Of a stretch of 64,000 nt of DNA, positions 53,475 through 60,859 are shown piece by piece (position 1 is the first letter of the stretch; every line of letters begins with the position of its first letter). A program made the position numbers and the translations under genes. The notes beneath the pieces were generated by a model. That model saw only the letters and a program-made list of their open reading frames with translations, ran no database searches and was not told where the DNA came from. The stretch comes from Lentibacillus siamensis (GTDB lineage: Bacteria; Bacillota; Bacilli; Bacillales; Amphibacillaceae): assembly GCF_039522605.1 (NCBI RefSeq), contig NZ_BAAADS010000018.1, positions 62,001-126,000 of the forward strand, written 5' to 3'.

Positions 53475-53561
53475 TTAGAAAACTTGGTTGTCACCAGGCT
53501 TTTAGGTGACGACCTTAGTTGCACTTATGCAGTAAGAAAATTTATCCTTCTTATCTGCCAA
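53475..53561 (+). repeat. Dispersed hairpin element, copy 4 of 4
   Basis: Same element as the other three copies, with ACCAGG for ACCAAG and GGTGACGACC for GGTGACAGCC; both hairpins can still form. It ends only about 17 bases before the start codon of the lectin-like gene, so it is probably part of its leader or carries its promoter. Confidence 0.85.
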
Positions 53562-53578
53562 AAATAGGAGGTATTACT

Positions 53579-54772
53579 ATGTATCAATATCCATATCATC
53601 CGGCATATTATTACGCTGTGCCACAGGAACAAAGGATGAATACACGGCAGCAGCCAAGTTTGCAGCAGGTGATGCAATCAATCCGCAACGAACACGGCAA
53701 CTTATACACACAGCTGGAGCAGTCCGGACTGAATCGGGGACTCGCTGATTATTTATTTTCACTTGTTGCTGGCTACACCCTTAACCAGGCAAATACAAAC
53801 TTGCCGCCATACCAAATTTACAATCAATTTCAAGCACAGGTGCCATGGATTGGATTTCTATTCAACTATTATCCAGAAAACGTGCTGGACCGCGTCCTCA
53901 TCAGAATCATTGAAATAGTACTGAATGCAATTGGTGGCGGCAATGGCGGCCAGCCTGATCAAGGATGGGTCGGCTGGGAAAGTCTTGGCGGAACACTTAC
54001 CTCCGCACCATCCGTCGCGTCGTGGCAGCAGAATCGCTTGGATGTTTTTGTCCGGGGTACCGGCGAAAATATGTACCATAAATGGTGGAATGGGCAGAGT
54101 TGGAGTGATTGGGAAAACCTTGGCGGCAATCTGACTTCTGCGCCTGCAGCGGTGTCATGGGGACCAAATCGCATTGATGTGTTTGCGAGAGGAACCGGCC
54201 AACAGCTTTATCACAGATGGTGGAACGGACGCAGCTGGAGCGATTGGGAAAACCTTGGTGGAACGCTAACGAGCGGCCCGGCTGTTTCGTCACGCAGGTC
54301 CAATCAGCTCGATGTCTTTGTCAGAGGATCGGGCAACAATCTGTACATGCGAACATGGAACGGCTCCAATTGGGGGGATTGGGTTAATCTGGGCGGAAAC
54401 CTTACCTCAGAACCGGCAGCCGTCTCATGGAATGCCAACCGGATTGATGTCTTTGCCAGAGGTCAAAATAACAATTTAATCCACAAATGGTGGAACGGGC
54501 GCAGCTGGAGTGATTGGGAAAGCCTCGGCGGCACCTTAACAAGTGCTCCTGCTGTATCTTCCCGCCGTCCTAACCAGCTCGATGTTTTTGCCAGGGGAAC
54601 GAGCAACAGACTTTACAAGCGAACCTGGAATGGATCCCAATGGACCAACTGGGAGAACCTCGGCGGAACATTAACTTCATCACCGGCAGCGGTATCATGG
54701 GGCCCTAACCGCACCGACGTCTTTGCACGCGGGCAGAACCAGGATCTGATCCATCTGTATCGCAATCAGTAG
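53579..54772 (+). CDS. Six-bladed beta-propeller lectin-like protein (DUF346/PLL type)
   Basis: This protein of about 397 aa has a Tyr/Pro/Gln-rich N terminus (MYQYPYHPAYYYAVPQ), a helical part to about residue 120, then a Gly-rich linker. Six repeats of about 45-48 residues follow, each with W-x2-W-(E/V)-x-LGG-x-LTS-x-PA-(V/A)-x-S ... R-x-DVF-x-RG ... WWNG. The pattern fits sugar-binding beta-propellers such as PLL/tectonin-like lectins (DUF346). No signal peptide is visible. The N terminus recalls spore-coat-type proteins, but that is inference. The start is the ATG at 53579 with AGGAGGTATTACT. The blades are highly similar to one another, a sign of recent duplication. Confidence 0.85.
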   Translation: MYQYPYHPAYYYAVPQEQRMNTRQQPSLQQVMQSIRNEHGNLYTQLEQSGLNRGLADYLFSLVAGYTLNQANTNLPPYQIYNQFQAQVPWIGFLFNYYPENVLDRVLIRIIEIVLNAIGGGNGGQPDQGWVGWESLGGTLTSAPSVASWQQNRLDVFVRGTGENMYHKWWNGQSWSDWENLGGNLTSAPAAVSWGPNRIDVFARGTGQQLYHRWWNGRSWSDWENLGGTLTSGPAVSSRRSNQLDVFVRGSGNNLYMRTWNGSNWGDWVNLGGNLTSEPAAVSWNANRIDVFARGQNNNLIHKWWNGRSWSDWESLGGTLTSAPAVSSRRPNQLDVFARGTSNRLYKRTWNGSQWTNWENLGGTLTSSPAAVSWGPNRTDVFARGQNQDLIHLYRNQ

Positions 54773-54781
54773 CCTAACAAA

Positions 54782-54822
54782 AGGGAGCTGCTCCACTGAT
54801 ACTGGAACAGCTCCCATTTTTG
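54782..54822 (+). terminator. Terminator after the lectin-like gene, bidirectional
   Basis: AAGGGAGCTG ... CAGCTCCCATTTTT with inner CCA/TGG pairs; also fits the convergent bceB-like transcript. Confidence 0.88.
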
Positions 54823-54856
54823 TAAGGTAAGAATTATTTTTATCTCGAAAGGCTTG

Positions 54857-56722
54857 CTATCCAATTGCAGCCTCGAGCTGACGCGTATAATAAAAACGAA
54901 CGATATAAAAATAAATGATTTGAATGATAAGAAAAGCACTTAACACAAGTACGGATTCCAGAAACAGATTGTAATAAAACAGATGAGATAATGCGGTAAG
55001 CGCAACCGCTCCATGAATTAAGGCAACAAGTACCGGCGCAAAGAAAAGAATGAATGTTTGTCTGTTGAGCACCTTTTTCAACTCTTTTCCCGTCAGACCC
55101 ATTTTGGCAATCGACTGGAACTTTTGCTTGTCATCATCCAAATCGGTATAAAGCCGGAAATACAAAAAGCTCCCTGCGGATACAAAAAATACAACTCCAA
55201 TAAACAAGCCCACGAACATAACCGGGCCAAACATTTTATTTAATCTGTACACTTCATATTGACGAGAGGTTAATTCAGCTGAAGAAATTTGACCGTACAG
55301 CTTTTCCATCGCTCCCATGATATGCTGTTTCCCATCTGTTGCCTGCCAAGCATAATAGCTTTCCTTCCGAACAGGTGCCGGAAGTGCTGCAAAATCCTTA
55401 TTTGAAACCACGTAATAGGTATCTTCCGGCGACAGTGCCCTGGAAGAAACAAGCTCTTTCGGTTCCAATAACGATCCAGTCTTCAATTTTACCGTTTTAT
55501 TCAAGAGTTCATCTGACTGTGAAAACGCCACTCCGGCAAATTCAACTACTTTCAGCTGACCCTTTTCCAAATCAATCGGCTCCTCATCAATCAGCCCGGC
55601 AAAGCGGTTGAATGCAGACTCTTTGACGACCAGTACTTCATCATCGTTTCCAATTTTATAGTAGTGAAGCATGAGATGTTCTTGTTCAGTTTCAATATTT
55701 CGCTCACGCAGCGTATCATTGATTAATGCCACATCCTGTTTCTCCTGATCATTTGCCATATATGTTAATGTGTTTGGATTCATGTCTTTCATTTCCGTGG
55801 TCAGAAAAGACTGAAAACCAAACAGCGTTCCAATAGCACTAAATGCCACTGTAGATATAATAGCTACCAGAAAAAAAGTTCGTGCATTATCTTTCATCCG
55901 AAACGAAAGATCTGACAGCAACAGAATATTGGTTTTATGCAGGAAAATCGAATCTCTTTTCTTAAGCATTCGAATCAAGTAAACACTTAATTGAGTAAAT
56001 AGAAGATACGTGCCGATAATTACCACAATAATCACAGGAACCATTGCTATAACAACTGACAGCCCTTTTACAAGCAATGCAGCAGTATACCCAAGCCCGA
56101 GCAGCAATACAGACAGGACCGTCAAAAATATATTTGCCCTCGGTTCCCCTTTGGATTGCTGTTTCCCTTTTATTAAGTTAATCAGCTTGCGACTGCGCAG
56201 CACATACGAAACAAATAGGGAAATAAAGAAAAATAAAACGATAAAAGAAACCAATGTCAGGATTATTGCCTGAACCGGAAAATAAAAGTGAAGCGTCTTT
56301 TCAATAATAAGGACCTTTTCTGCTATTAATAAAATTACCTTTGCAAACACTAAACCGAGTATTATCCCGCCAACAGTTGCTGTTAACCCGATCAGCATAT
56401 TTTCCAGAAATACCATCGAACGAATCTGTCTTATTGACATTCCCTGCATCATCAATAAGCCAAATTCTTTTTTCCGTGACTGCAAAAAAGAACTCATCGA
56501 ATATAACACGAAAAAATACGAAAAGATGTAAATAATTGCTGAGGCGGTATACATTCCATACTTTACGTAACCACTCATACCGCTCCCGCTCAGAACAGGG
56601 TGAAATGCAAAAACAGCAAATGTGAAAAATACCATAACTGTAAACATACTGCTCAGAAAATAAGCAGCATACAACCTTTTATTACGGATGACATTATTAA
56701 ATGCGAACCGACGAAAAGTCAT
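54857..56722 (-). CDS. BceB-type ABC permease (FtsX-like, peptide antibiotic resistance)
   Basis: This 621-aa permease has the BceB layout: helix 1, an FtsX-like block of three helices, helices 5-6 and 7-8, and a large extracellular domain of about 200 residues between helices 7 and 8 (DMNPNTLTYMANDQEKQDVAL onward). Two to three helices close the protein. Such permeases sense and relieve bacitracin-like peptides by freeing undecaprenyl-pyrophosphate. The start is the ATG at 56722 behind GGGAGGGGATGACA; it overlaps the ATPase gene by 26 bases. Pairs with the ATPase and two-component system next to it. Confidence 0.9.
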   Translation of the reverse strand: MTFRRFAFNNVIRNKRLYAAYFLSSMFTVMVFFTFAVFAFHPVLSGSGMSGYVKYGMYTASAIIYIFSYFFVLYSMSSFLQSRKKEFGLLMMQGMSIRQIRSMVFLENMLIGLTATVGGIILGLVFAKVILLIAEKVLIIEKTLHFYFPVQAIILTLVSFIVLFFFISLFVSYVLRSRKLINLIKGKQQSKGEPRANIFLTVLSVLLLGLGYTAALLVKGLSVVIAMVPVIIVVIIGTYLLFTQLSVYLIRMLKKRDSIFLHKTNILLLSDLSFRMKDNARTFFLVAIISTVAFSAIGTLFGFQSFLTTEMKDMNPNTLTYMANDQEKQDVALINDTLRERNIETEQEHLMLHYYKIGNDDEVLVVKESAFNRFAGLIDEEPIDLEKGQLKVVEFAGVAFSQSDELLNKTVKLKTGSLLEPKELVSSRALSPEDTYYVVSNKDFAALPAPVRKESYYAWQATDGKQHIMGAMEKLYGQISSAELTSRQYEVYRLNKMFGPVMFVGLFIGVVFFVSAGSFLYFRLYTDLDDDKQKFQSIAKMGLTGKELKKVLNRQTFILFFAPVLVALIHGAVALTALSHLFYYNLFLESVLVLSAFLIIQIIYFYIVRFYYTRQLEAAIG

Positions 56723-57461
56723 TGTCATCCCCTCCCAATAACGAAAGCATATCGATAATTTTTTGGAAAAAGGCCTGACGGTTATTGCCACGGTGAATTT
56801 CCGAATAGAACTTTCCATCCCGAATAAAAACGACCCTGTTACAATAACTTGCTGCCTGTGGGTCATGTGTCACCAGCATCATTGTTGCCTCGTCTTTTTT
56901 ATTAATCACTTCAAGAAGCTGCATTACATCCTTCGAGGACTTGGAATCAAGATTCCCCGTCGGTTCATCAGCCAGCAGTAATTCAGGGGTGTGAATCATT
57001 GCCCTGGCAATCGCCGCCCGTTGCATTTGACCTCCAGAAATTTCATAGGTTCTTTTTGTCAGAATATCGGAAATCCCCAGTTTTCCAGCAATTTGGGCGG
57101 TCTTTTGTTTCATCTCCTTTACCTTTCTGCCATCAAGTGTCAACGGAAGCATAATGTTCTCCTCAACGGTTAACGTGTGCAATAAATTAAAATCCTGGAA
57201 AATAAATCCCAGTTCCCGACGGCGAAACGTTGCCAGTTTATCTTTTTTCAATCGATGCGGGTCATCTCCGTTAATCAGGATTTCACCGGTTGTCGGCTCA
57301 TCGATTGTTGCAATCATATTCAGCAGCGTTGTTTTCCCGCTCCCGGATGGTCCCATAACCCCGACAAATTCTCCTTCTTCGATAGTAAGATTAATATCTG
57401 TTAAAGCCCTGTATGCAACCTTACCTTCATAAACTTTACTGACTTGTTTTACATGAAGCAT
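56697..57461 (-). CDS. BceA-type ABC transporter ATP-binding protein
   Basis: This 254-aa ATPase has Walker A GPSGSGKTTL (about residue 37), Q-loop FIFQDFNLL, signature YEISGGQMQRAAIARAM, and Walker B LLLADEPTGNLDS. Close to BceA/VraF/PsdA. Forms the transporter with the 621-aa permease. Expression should be driven by the response regulator through the box at 57554-57567 and the TATACT -10 at 57504-57509. Confidence 0.93.
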   Translation of the reverse strand: MLHVKQVSKVYEGKVAYRALTDINLTIEEGEFVGVMGPSGSGKTTLLNMIATIDEPTTGEILINGDDPHRLKKDKLATFRRRELGFIFQDFNLLHTLTVEENIMLPLTLDGRKVKEMKQKTAQIAGKLGISDILTKRTYEISGGQMQRAAIARAMIHTPELLLADEPTGNLDSKSSKDVMQLLEVINKKDEATMMLVTHDPQAASYCNRVVFIRDGKFYSEIHRGNNRQAFFQKIIDMLSLLGGDDNDFSSVRI

Positions 57462-57503
57462 CCTTCAAACTCCTTCCAACGTATAATCACAACATCTGTG
57501 TGC

Positions 57504-57509
57504 AGTATA
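57504..57509 (-). promoter_or_regulatory. -10 hexamer of the bceAB operon
   Basis: TATACT on the minus strand, about 43 bases upstream of the bceA start. The -35 region 17 bases upstream is TAGTTG, a poor match, as expected for an activator-dependent promoter. Confidence 0.6.
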
Positions 57510-57553
57510 ACGATGGCTTTCGGGAACAACTATTGATTCATCTTTCACTTACC

Positions 57554-57567
57554 TTACATAGTTGTAA
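57554..57567 (-). promoter_or_regulatory. BceR-type operator upstream of bceA
   Basis: TTACA-N4-TGTAA inverted repeat, matching the published BceR-like consensus TNACA-N4-TGTAA. Its centre is 51.5 bases upstream of the -10 hexamer. It overlaps the 3' end and stop codon of the sensor kinase gene. Confidence 0.85.
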
Positions 57568-58555
57568 GGTTTTGTGTTTCCGGGAAGATAATTCGGAATA
57601 CAGTTCCCGTACCTGCCTCCGACTCCATTTCGATTCGGTGATCAAGATGATTAGCAGCCTCTTTCGTTAAATAAAGCCCCATCCCTGTCGATTCCCTGAA
57701 TTTACGTCCGTTTTCACCGGTATAAAATGCATCAAATACCCGCCGCTCATCTGTTTCAGGTATGCCAACACCAAAGTCAGTCACTTCAACAACAGCCTCT
57801 TGACCTCTTTCAAAAATGGCAATATCCACCCTGCTGCTTTTTCCAGTAGAATATTTCACTGCATTATTGATGAACTGTGACAACATAAAAAACAGCCATT
57901 TTTCATCCGTCTCAACGGTAATGGATTCACTTTCAACGGATAGTTTTGGATACACTTTGTTTCGGATATAAAAACGTTTGTTTTCACTGTTCACGTCATG
58001 CACGATTTCCGACAGGCTGACTGGACCAATATGAAAATCCTGCTCAATAGTGCGGAGACGTGCCATATACAACACCGTATTTAACCCGTTTTTCATACGA
58101 TCAGTCTCTTCACGAATACTGGATGAAACAGGCTCGTCCAGATTCTGCGCTGTTAATTCAATTACCGAAAGCGGTGTTTTCATCTGGTGAACCCACTGAT
58201 CCATAAACTTGCGGTGTTCATCTTGTTGTCGTTCACTAGCGTTTAATCGGCTTTGGTAAAGTTTATATTGATCTTTCAGCAAATGATCAAGTGCTTCAGA
58301 CATGGGTGCCTGACCCGTTTTCTGGAGGGAATCATCAAGTGAGATAAGAGAATCACTGAGTCGATGATAAAACATGCGACGGCTGAAATAGTAATAAATC
58401 AGAAAGCATACAAGGAAAAAAAAGCTGAGAAAAGCCGTATAAAGGAGCAACTTCACATCGCGGTAGCCGGCAAGCCAAAAAATGAGAAGAATTACTCCCA
58501 ACTGCAGCCCATGTACGGCAATAAGCAAAACATGTTCCCGTATAAACAACTTCAT
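57554..58555 (-). CDS. BceS-type intramembrane-sensing histidine kinase
   Basis: This 333-aa kinase has two membrane helices (about residues 10-29 and 36-56) with almost no extracellular loop, as in BceS/YxdK/PsdS. The dimerisation helix WVHQMKTPLSVIELTAQ holds the phospho-accepting His123. The ATPase domain has QFINNAVKYS, VEVTDFGVGIPE and ESTGMGLYLTKEAANHL. These kinases receive their signal from the BceAB transporter, not from their own sensor domain (established for the family). The start overlaps the regulator stop. Confidence 0.93.
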   Translation of the reverse strand: MKLFIREHVLLIAVHGLQLGVILLIFWLAGYRDVKLLLYTAFLSFFFLVCFLIYYYFSRRMFYHRLSDSLISLDDSLQKTGQAPMSEALDHLLKDQYKLYQSRLNASERQQDEHRKFMDQWVHQMKTPLSVIELTAQNLDEPVSSSIREETDRMKNGLNTVLYMARLRTIEQDFHIGPVSLSEIVHDVNSENKRFYIRNKVYPKLSVESESITVETDEKWLFFMLSQFINNAVKYSTGKSSRVDIAIFERGQEAVVEVTDFGVGIPETDERRVFDAFYTGENGRKFRESTGMGLYLTKEAANHLDHRIEMESEAGTGTVFRIIFPETQNLTTM

Positions 58556-59253
58556 TATATCTCCCCCGCGGAGATATTCAGCCGGTAACCAGCCCCTCTT
58601 ACCGTCTCCACAGCCCCAGTAATTCCTAATTCATAAAACTTTTTCCGGACCCGTGTAATATTCACATTTAAGGTATTTTCATCAACATAGGTATAATCAT
58701 CCCACAGTTTTTCCAGCAAATCTTCCCGTCCGGCAATTCGGGGATACCGCTCTATCAACAATCCAATAATATCGGCTTCATTCTTTGAAAGGATGACTGT
58801 TTTTTCTTCAAAACACAGTTCCATTCTTTCCGGAAAAAGCTTCACCCCTTGTCTTTCCAAAATCCGCTCATCTGTTTGAAGCGAATAATCACCATATGCA
58901 CGCCGAAGTTGACTGCGTATTTTTGCCAACACGATTTCCGCACTGAAAGGCTTCGTAATAAAGTCATCACCGCCGTTTTCCAATGCCATCACCTGATCCA
59001 TTTCCCCTGTCCGTGCCGACAGAAAAATCACCGGACAAATCGATTCCGTACGAATTTGTCTGCACCAGTAGTAACCATCGTATCTCGGCAGATTTATATC
59101 AAGCAGGATAAGATCCGGTAATTCCCTGTGAAAATCATCCATAACATGATCAAAGTCCGTCACTTTTGCAACATGATATCCGTATTTATTAATATGTGCC
59201 TGCAGATGTTCCGCGATTTTCGGATCATCTTCAACAATCATTATTTTTTGCAT
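58555..59253 (-). CDS. BceR-type response regulator
   Basis: This 232-aa OmpR-type regulator has a receiver (residues 1-115) with Asp52 (LDINLPRYDG) and Lys in FITKPFS, and a winged-helix output domain (about 130-225) with ENTLNVNITRVRKKFYELG. The ATG at 59253 is behind AAAGGAGCTGCTGAT; the longer frame is not supported. It should bind TNACA-N4-TGTAA boxes at 57554 and 59320 and so control bceAB and bcrC. Confidence 0.93.
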   Translation of the reverse strand: MQKIMIVEDDPKIAEHLQAHINKYGYHVAKVTDFDHVMDDFHRELPDLILLDINLPRYDGYYWCRQIRTESICPVIFLSARTGEMDQVMALENGGDDFITKPFSAEIVLAKIRSQLRRAYGDYSLQTDERILERQGVKLFPERMELCFEEKTVILSKNEADIIGLLIERYPRIAGREDLLEKLWDDYTYVDENTLNVNITRVRKKFYELGITGAVETVRGAGYRLNISAGEI

Positions 59254-59319
59254 ATCAGCAGCTCCTTTTTTCAGGTTAATTATGGCACATATTTTGAACA
59301 TCTACAAAAGGTAAAAAGC

Positions 59320-59333
59320 TTACAAAAATGTAA
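59320..59333 (+). promoter_or_regulatory. BceR-type operator upstream of bcrC
   Basis: TTACA-AAAA-TGTAA, another exact TNACA-N4-TGTAA box. Its centre is 51.5 bases upstream of the TATAAT at 59378, the same distance as at bceA. It lies between the divergent bceR and bcrC genes. Confidence 0.85.
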
Positions 59334-59377
59334 GCTGACAGTAAGAAAAATAGATTTTATCCGTATGCTGATTTTCA

Positions 59378-59383
59378 TATAAT
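59378..59383 (+). promoter_or_regulatory. -10 hexamer of bcrC
   Basis: TATAAT 34 bases upstream of the start codon. The -35 region (TTTTAT with a 17-base spacer) is weak, consistent with activation from the upstream box. Confidence 0.65.
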
Positions 59384-59417
59384 TTCCTTCAGACAAAGCA
59401 AGGAGGTATTACAGTTC

Positions 59418-60023
59418 ATGAATATACACGAAATAAATGTTGAGCTCTTTCGAATGATTAATAATTTGGGTAAGGACTTTACCTATCTGAACCCAGTGAT
59501 GACGTTCATCAGTGAGTACATGGTATATTTTCTGGCCATAGGAGTTTTAGTAATGTGGTTTACGGGAGATAAACGAGGCAGGATGATGATCATCAGTGCT
59601 GGCATCACGTTTATAACAGCTGAGATTGTGGCGGAAATTGCCGGCATCATCCATTCCAATCACCAGCCATTCGCGGAACTAGCCAATGTAAATCAGTTGA
59701 TAGCACATGAGATAGATAACTCCTTCCCGAGTGACCATACGATTCTCTTCTTTTCATTCTGTAGTATGTTCTATCTTTATTGTAAACGATCGGGTATTCT
59801 ATGGATTTTGCTCGCATCCCTTGTAGGCCTTTCACGTATTTGGGCAGGGGTACACTATCCTGCCGATGTCATTGCAGGGGCAGCGATTGGTATCTTTATA
59901 GCTTTGGCAGTCTATATGCTGGTACCTAAATGGGGATTGATGTGGAAATTGCTGAACCTGTATGAGAAAGTTGAGCAGCGTATCCTGCCGGGGAAAAGAA
60001 AACAAAAGAACATTGGAAATTAA
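59418..60023 (+). CDS. bcrC: Undecaprenyl-diphosphatase BcrC (PAP2 family)
   Basis: This 201-aa membrane phosphatase recycles undecaprenyl pyrophosphate to undecaprenyl phosphate, protecting against bacitracin. It has five to six helices with the three PAP2 motifs: a Lys-free first motif before SNHQPFAE, FPSDHT (about residue 106) and SRIWAGVHYPADV (about 140). Matches Bacillus subtilis BcrC (193 aa) in layout. The usual first-motif K-x6-RP is not clear here (SNHQPF), a point to check. AAGGAGGTATTACAGTTC precedes the ATG. Divergent from bceR. Confidence 0.92.
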   Translation: MNIHEINVELFRMINNLGKDFTYLNPVMTFISEYMVYFLAIGVLVMWFTGDKRGRMMIISAGITFITAEIVAEIAGIIHSNHQPFAELANVNQLIAHEIDNSFPSDHTILFFSFCSMFYLYCKRSGILWILLASLVGLSRIWAGVHYPADVIAGAAIGIFIALAVYMLVPKWGLMWKLLNLYEKVEQRILPGKRKQKNIGN

Positions 60024-60033
60024 TGTAATGCCA

Positions 60034-60062
60034 ATAGCCGTCCAGTCATATGGACGGCTATA
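60034..60062. terminator. Hairpin between convergent bcrC and Nudix genes
   Basis: ATAGCCGTCCA-GTCATA-TGGACGGCTAT: perfect 11-bp stem but without a T run on either side, so termination may be partial. Confidence 0.65.
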
Positions 60063-60088
60063 TAAACTGCAAACAAATCGTATTCAAT

Positions 60089-60715
60089 TTATCCCTCTTC
60101 CTTGCCAATCAACTCCACAAAATGCGTCAGTATCCTGGCCGTGAGCCCCCAGATAACTTTATCTCCATAAACATAAAACAATTCATCCATTTTCCGTGGG
60201 CGCCAATCGTAGTTCCTGCCGCCTGGAAGAAGGTCATACGGAAAGCCCTGTTCCGGTTCCATTCGGGCATGCACATAATGTACTTGCGGCGGATGGTTCA
60301 GAAAAAAGGAGAGTGGTACCTCAAATACCTCGTCGACCTCTGAGGGGTTGGGCTGAATCGATTCCGGATGATAGATCATTCCGGCATGCGGGTAAATCAT
60401 CATGCCAAACGGGGAAACCAGAAAATCAAGCGGGAAAACATCTGAAATTTGTTCCGTGCTGATACCCAGTTCTTCCGTTGTTTCTCTGATGGCTGTATCC
60501 TTATCCGTTTTATCCTGCGCATCCATTCGTCCACCCGGAAAACAAATTTCTCCCGGCTGTCGCCTCATTTTATGTGACCGGACTTCAAATAAAACATGAA
60601 TATCATTCTGTTTTTGGATTAGCGGCAGCAAAACCGCATACTTTGAAAAAGCTTCATTTCCCAATACGGAAGGGGAATGGCTTTGCAATTTTTGCTTGAT
60701 CGAATTCAAATCCAT
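60089..60715 (-). CDS. Nudix hydrolase, CoA pyrophosphatase type
   Basis: This 208-aa hydrolase has a Nudix box in FPGGRMDAQDKTDKDTAIRE and TTEELGI (G-x5-E replaced by G-x5 ending in Asp/Lys, then RETTEELG). The N-terminal KYAVLLPLIQK and the RRQPGEICFPGGR run are typical of the CoA pyrophosphatases (YeaB/NudL). Cleaves CoA or a related dinucleotide to 3',5'-ADP and phosphopantetheine (family knowledge). Length of about 205-210 aa agrees. The ATG at 60715 has no strong GGAGG but has GGGGTGGAAAT upstream. Confidence 0.85.
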   Translation of the reverse strand: MDLNSIKQKLQSHSPSVLGNEAFSKYAVLLPLIQKQNDIHVLFEVRSHKMRRQPGEICFPGGRMDAQDKTDKDTAIRETTEELGISTEQISDVFPLDFLVSPFGMMIYPHAGMIYHPESIQPNPSEVDEVFEVPLSFFLNHPPQVHYVHARMEPEQGFPYDLLPGGRNYDWRPRKMDELFYVYGDKVIWGLTARILTHFVELIGKEEG

Positions 60716-60859
60716 ATTTCCACCCCGGTATTTCTATATTTCTATTAGTATAACATGTGCAGCTATTATCACGTTGGTTACAAGTTTTTAGACAGGAATT
60801 ACCGTCGATTTTTTTGTACAATGGATAGCAGAAGTATTTACATTCGGGAGACTTTACGT

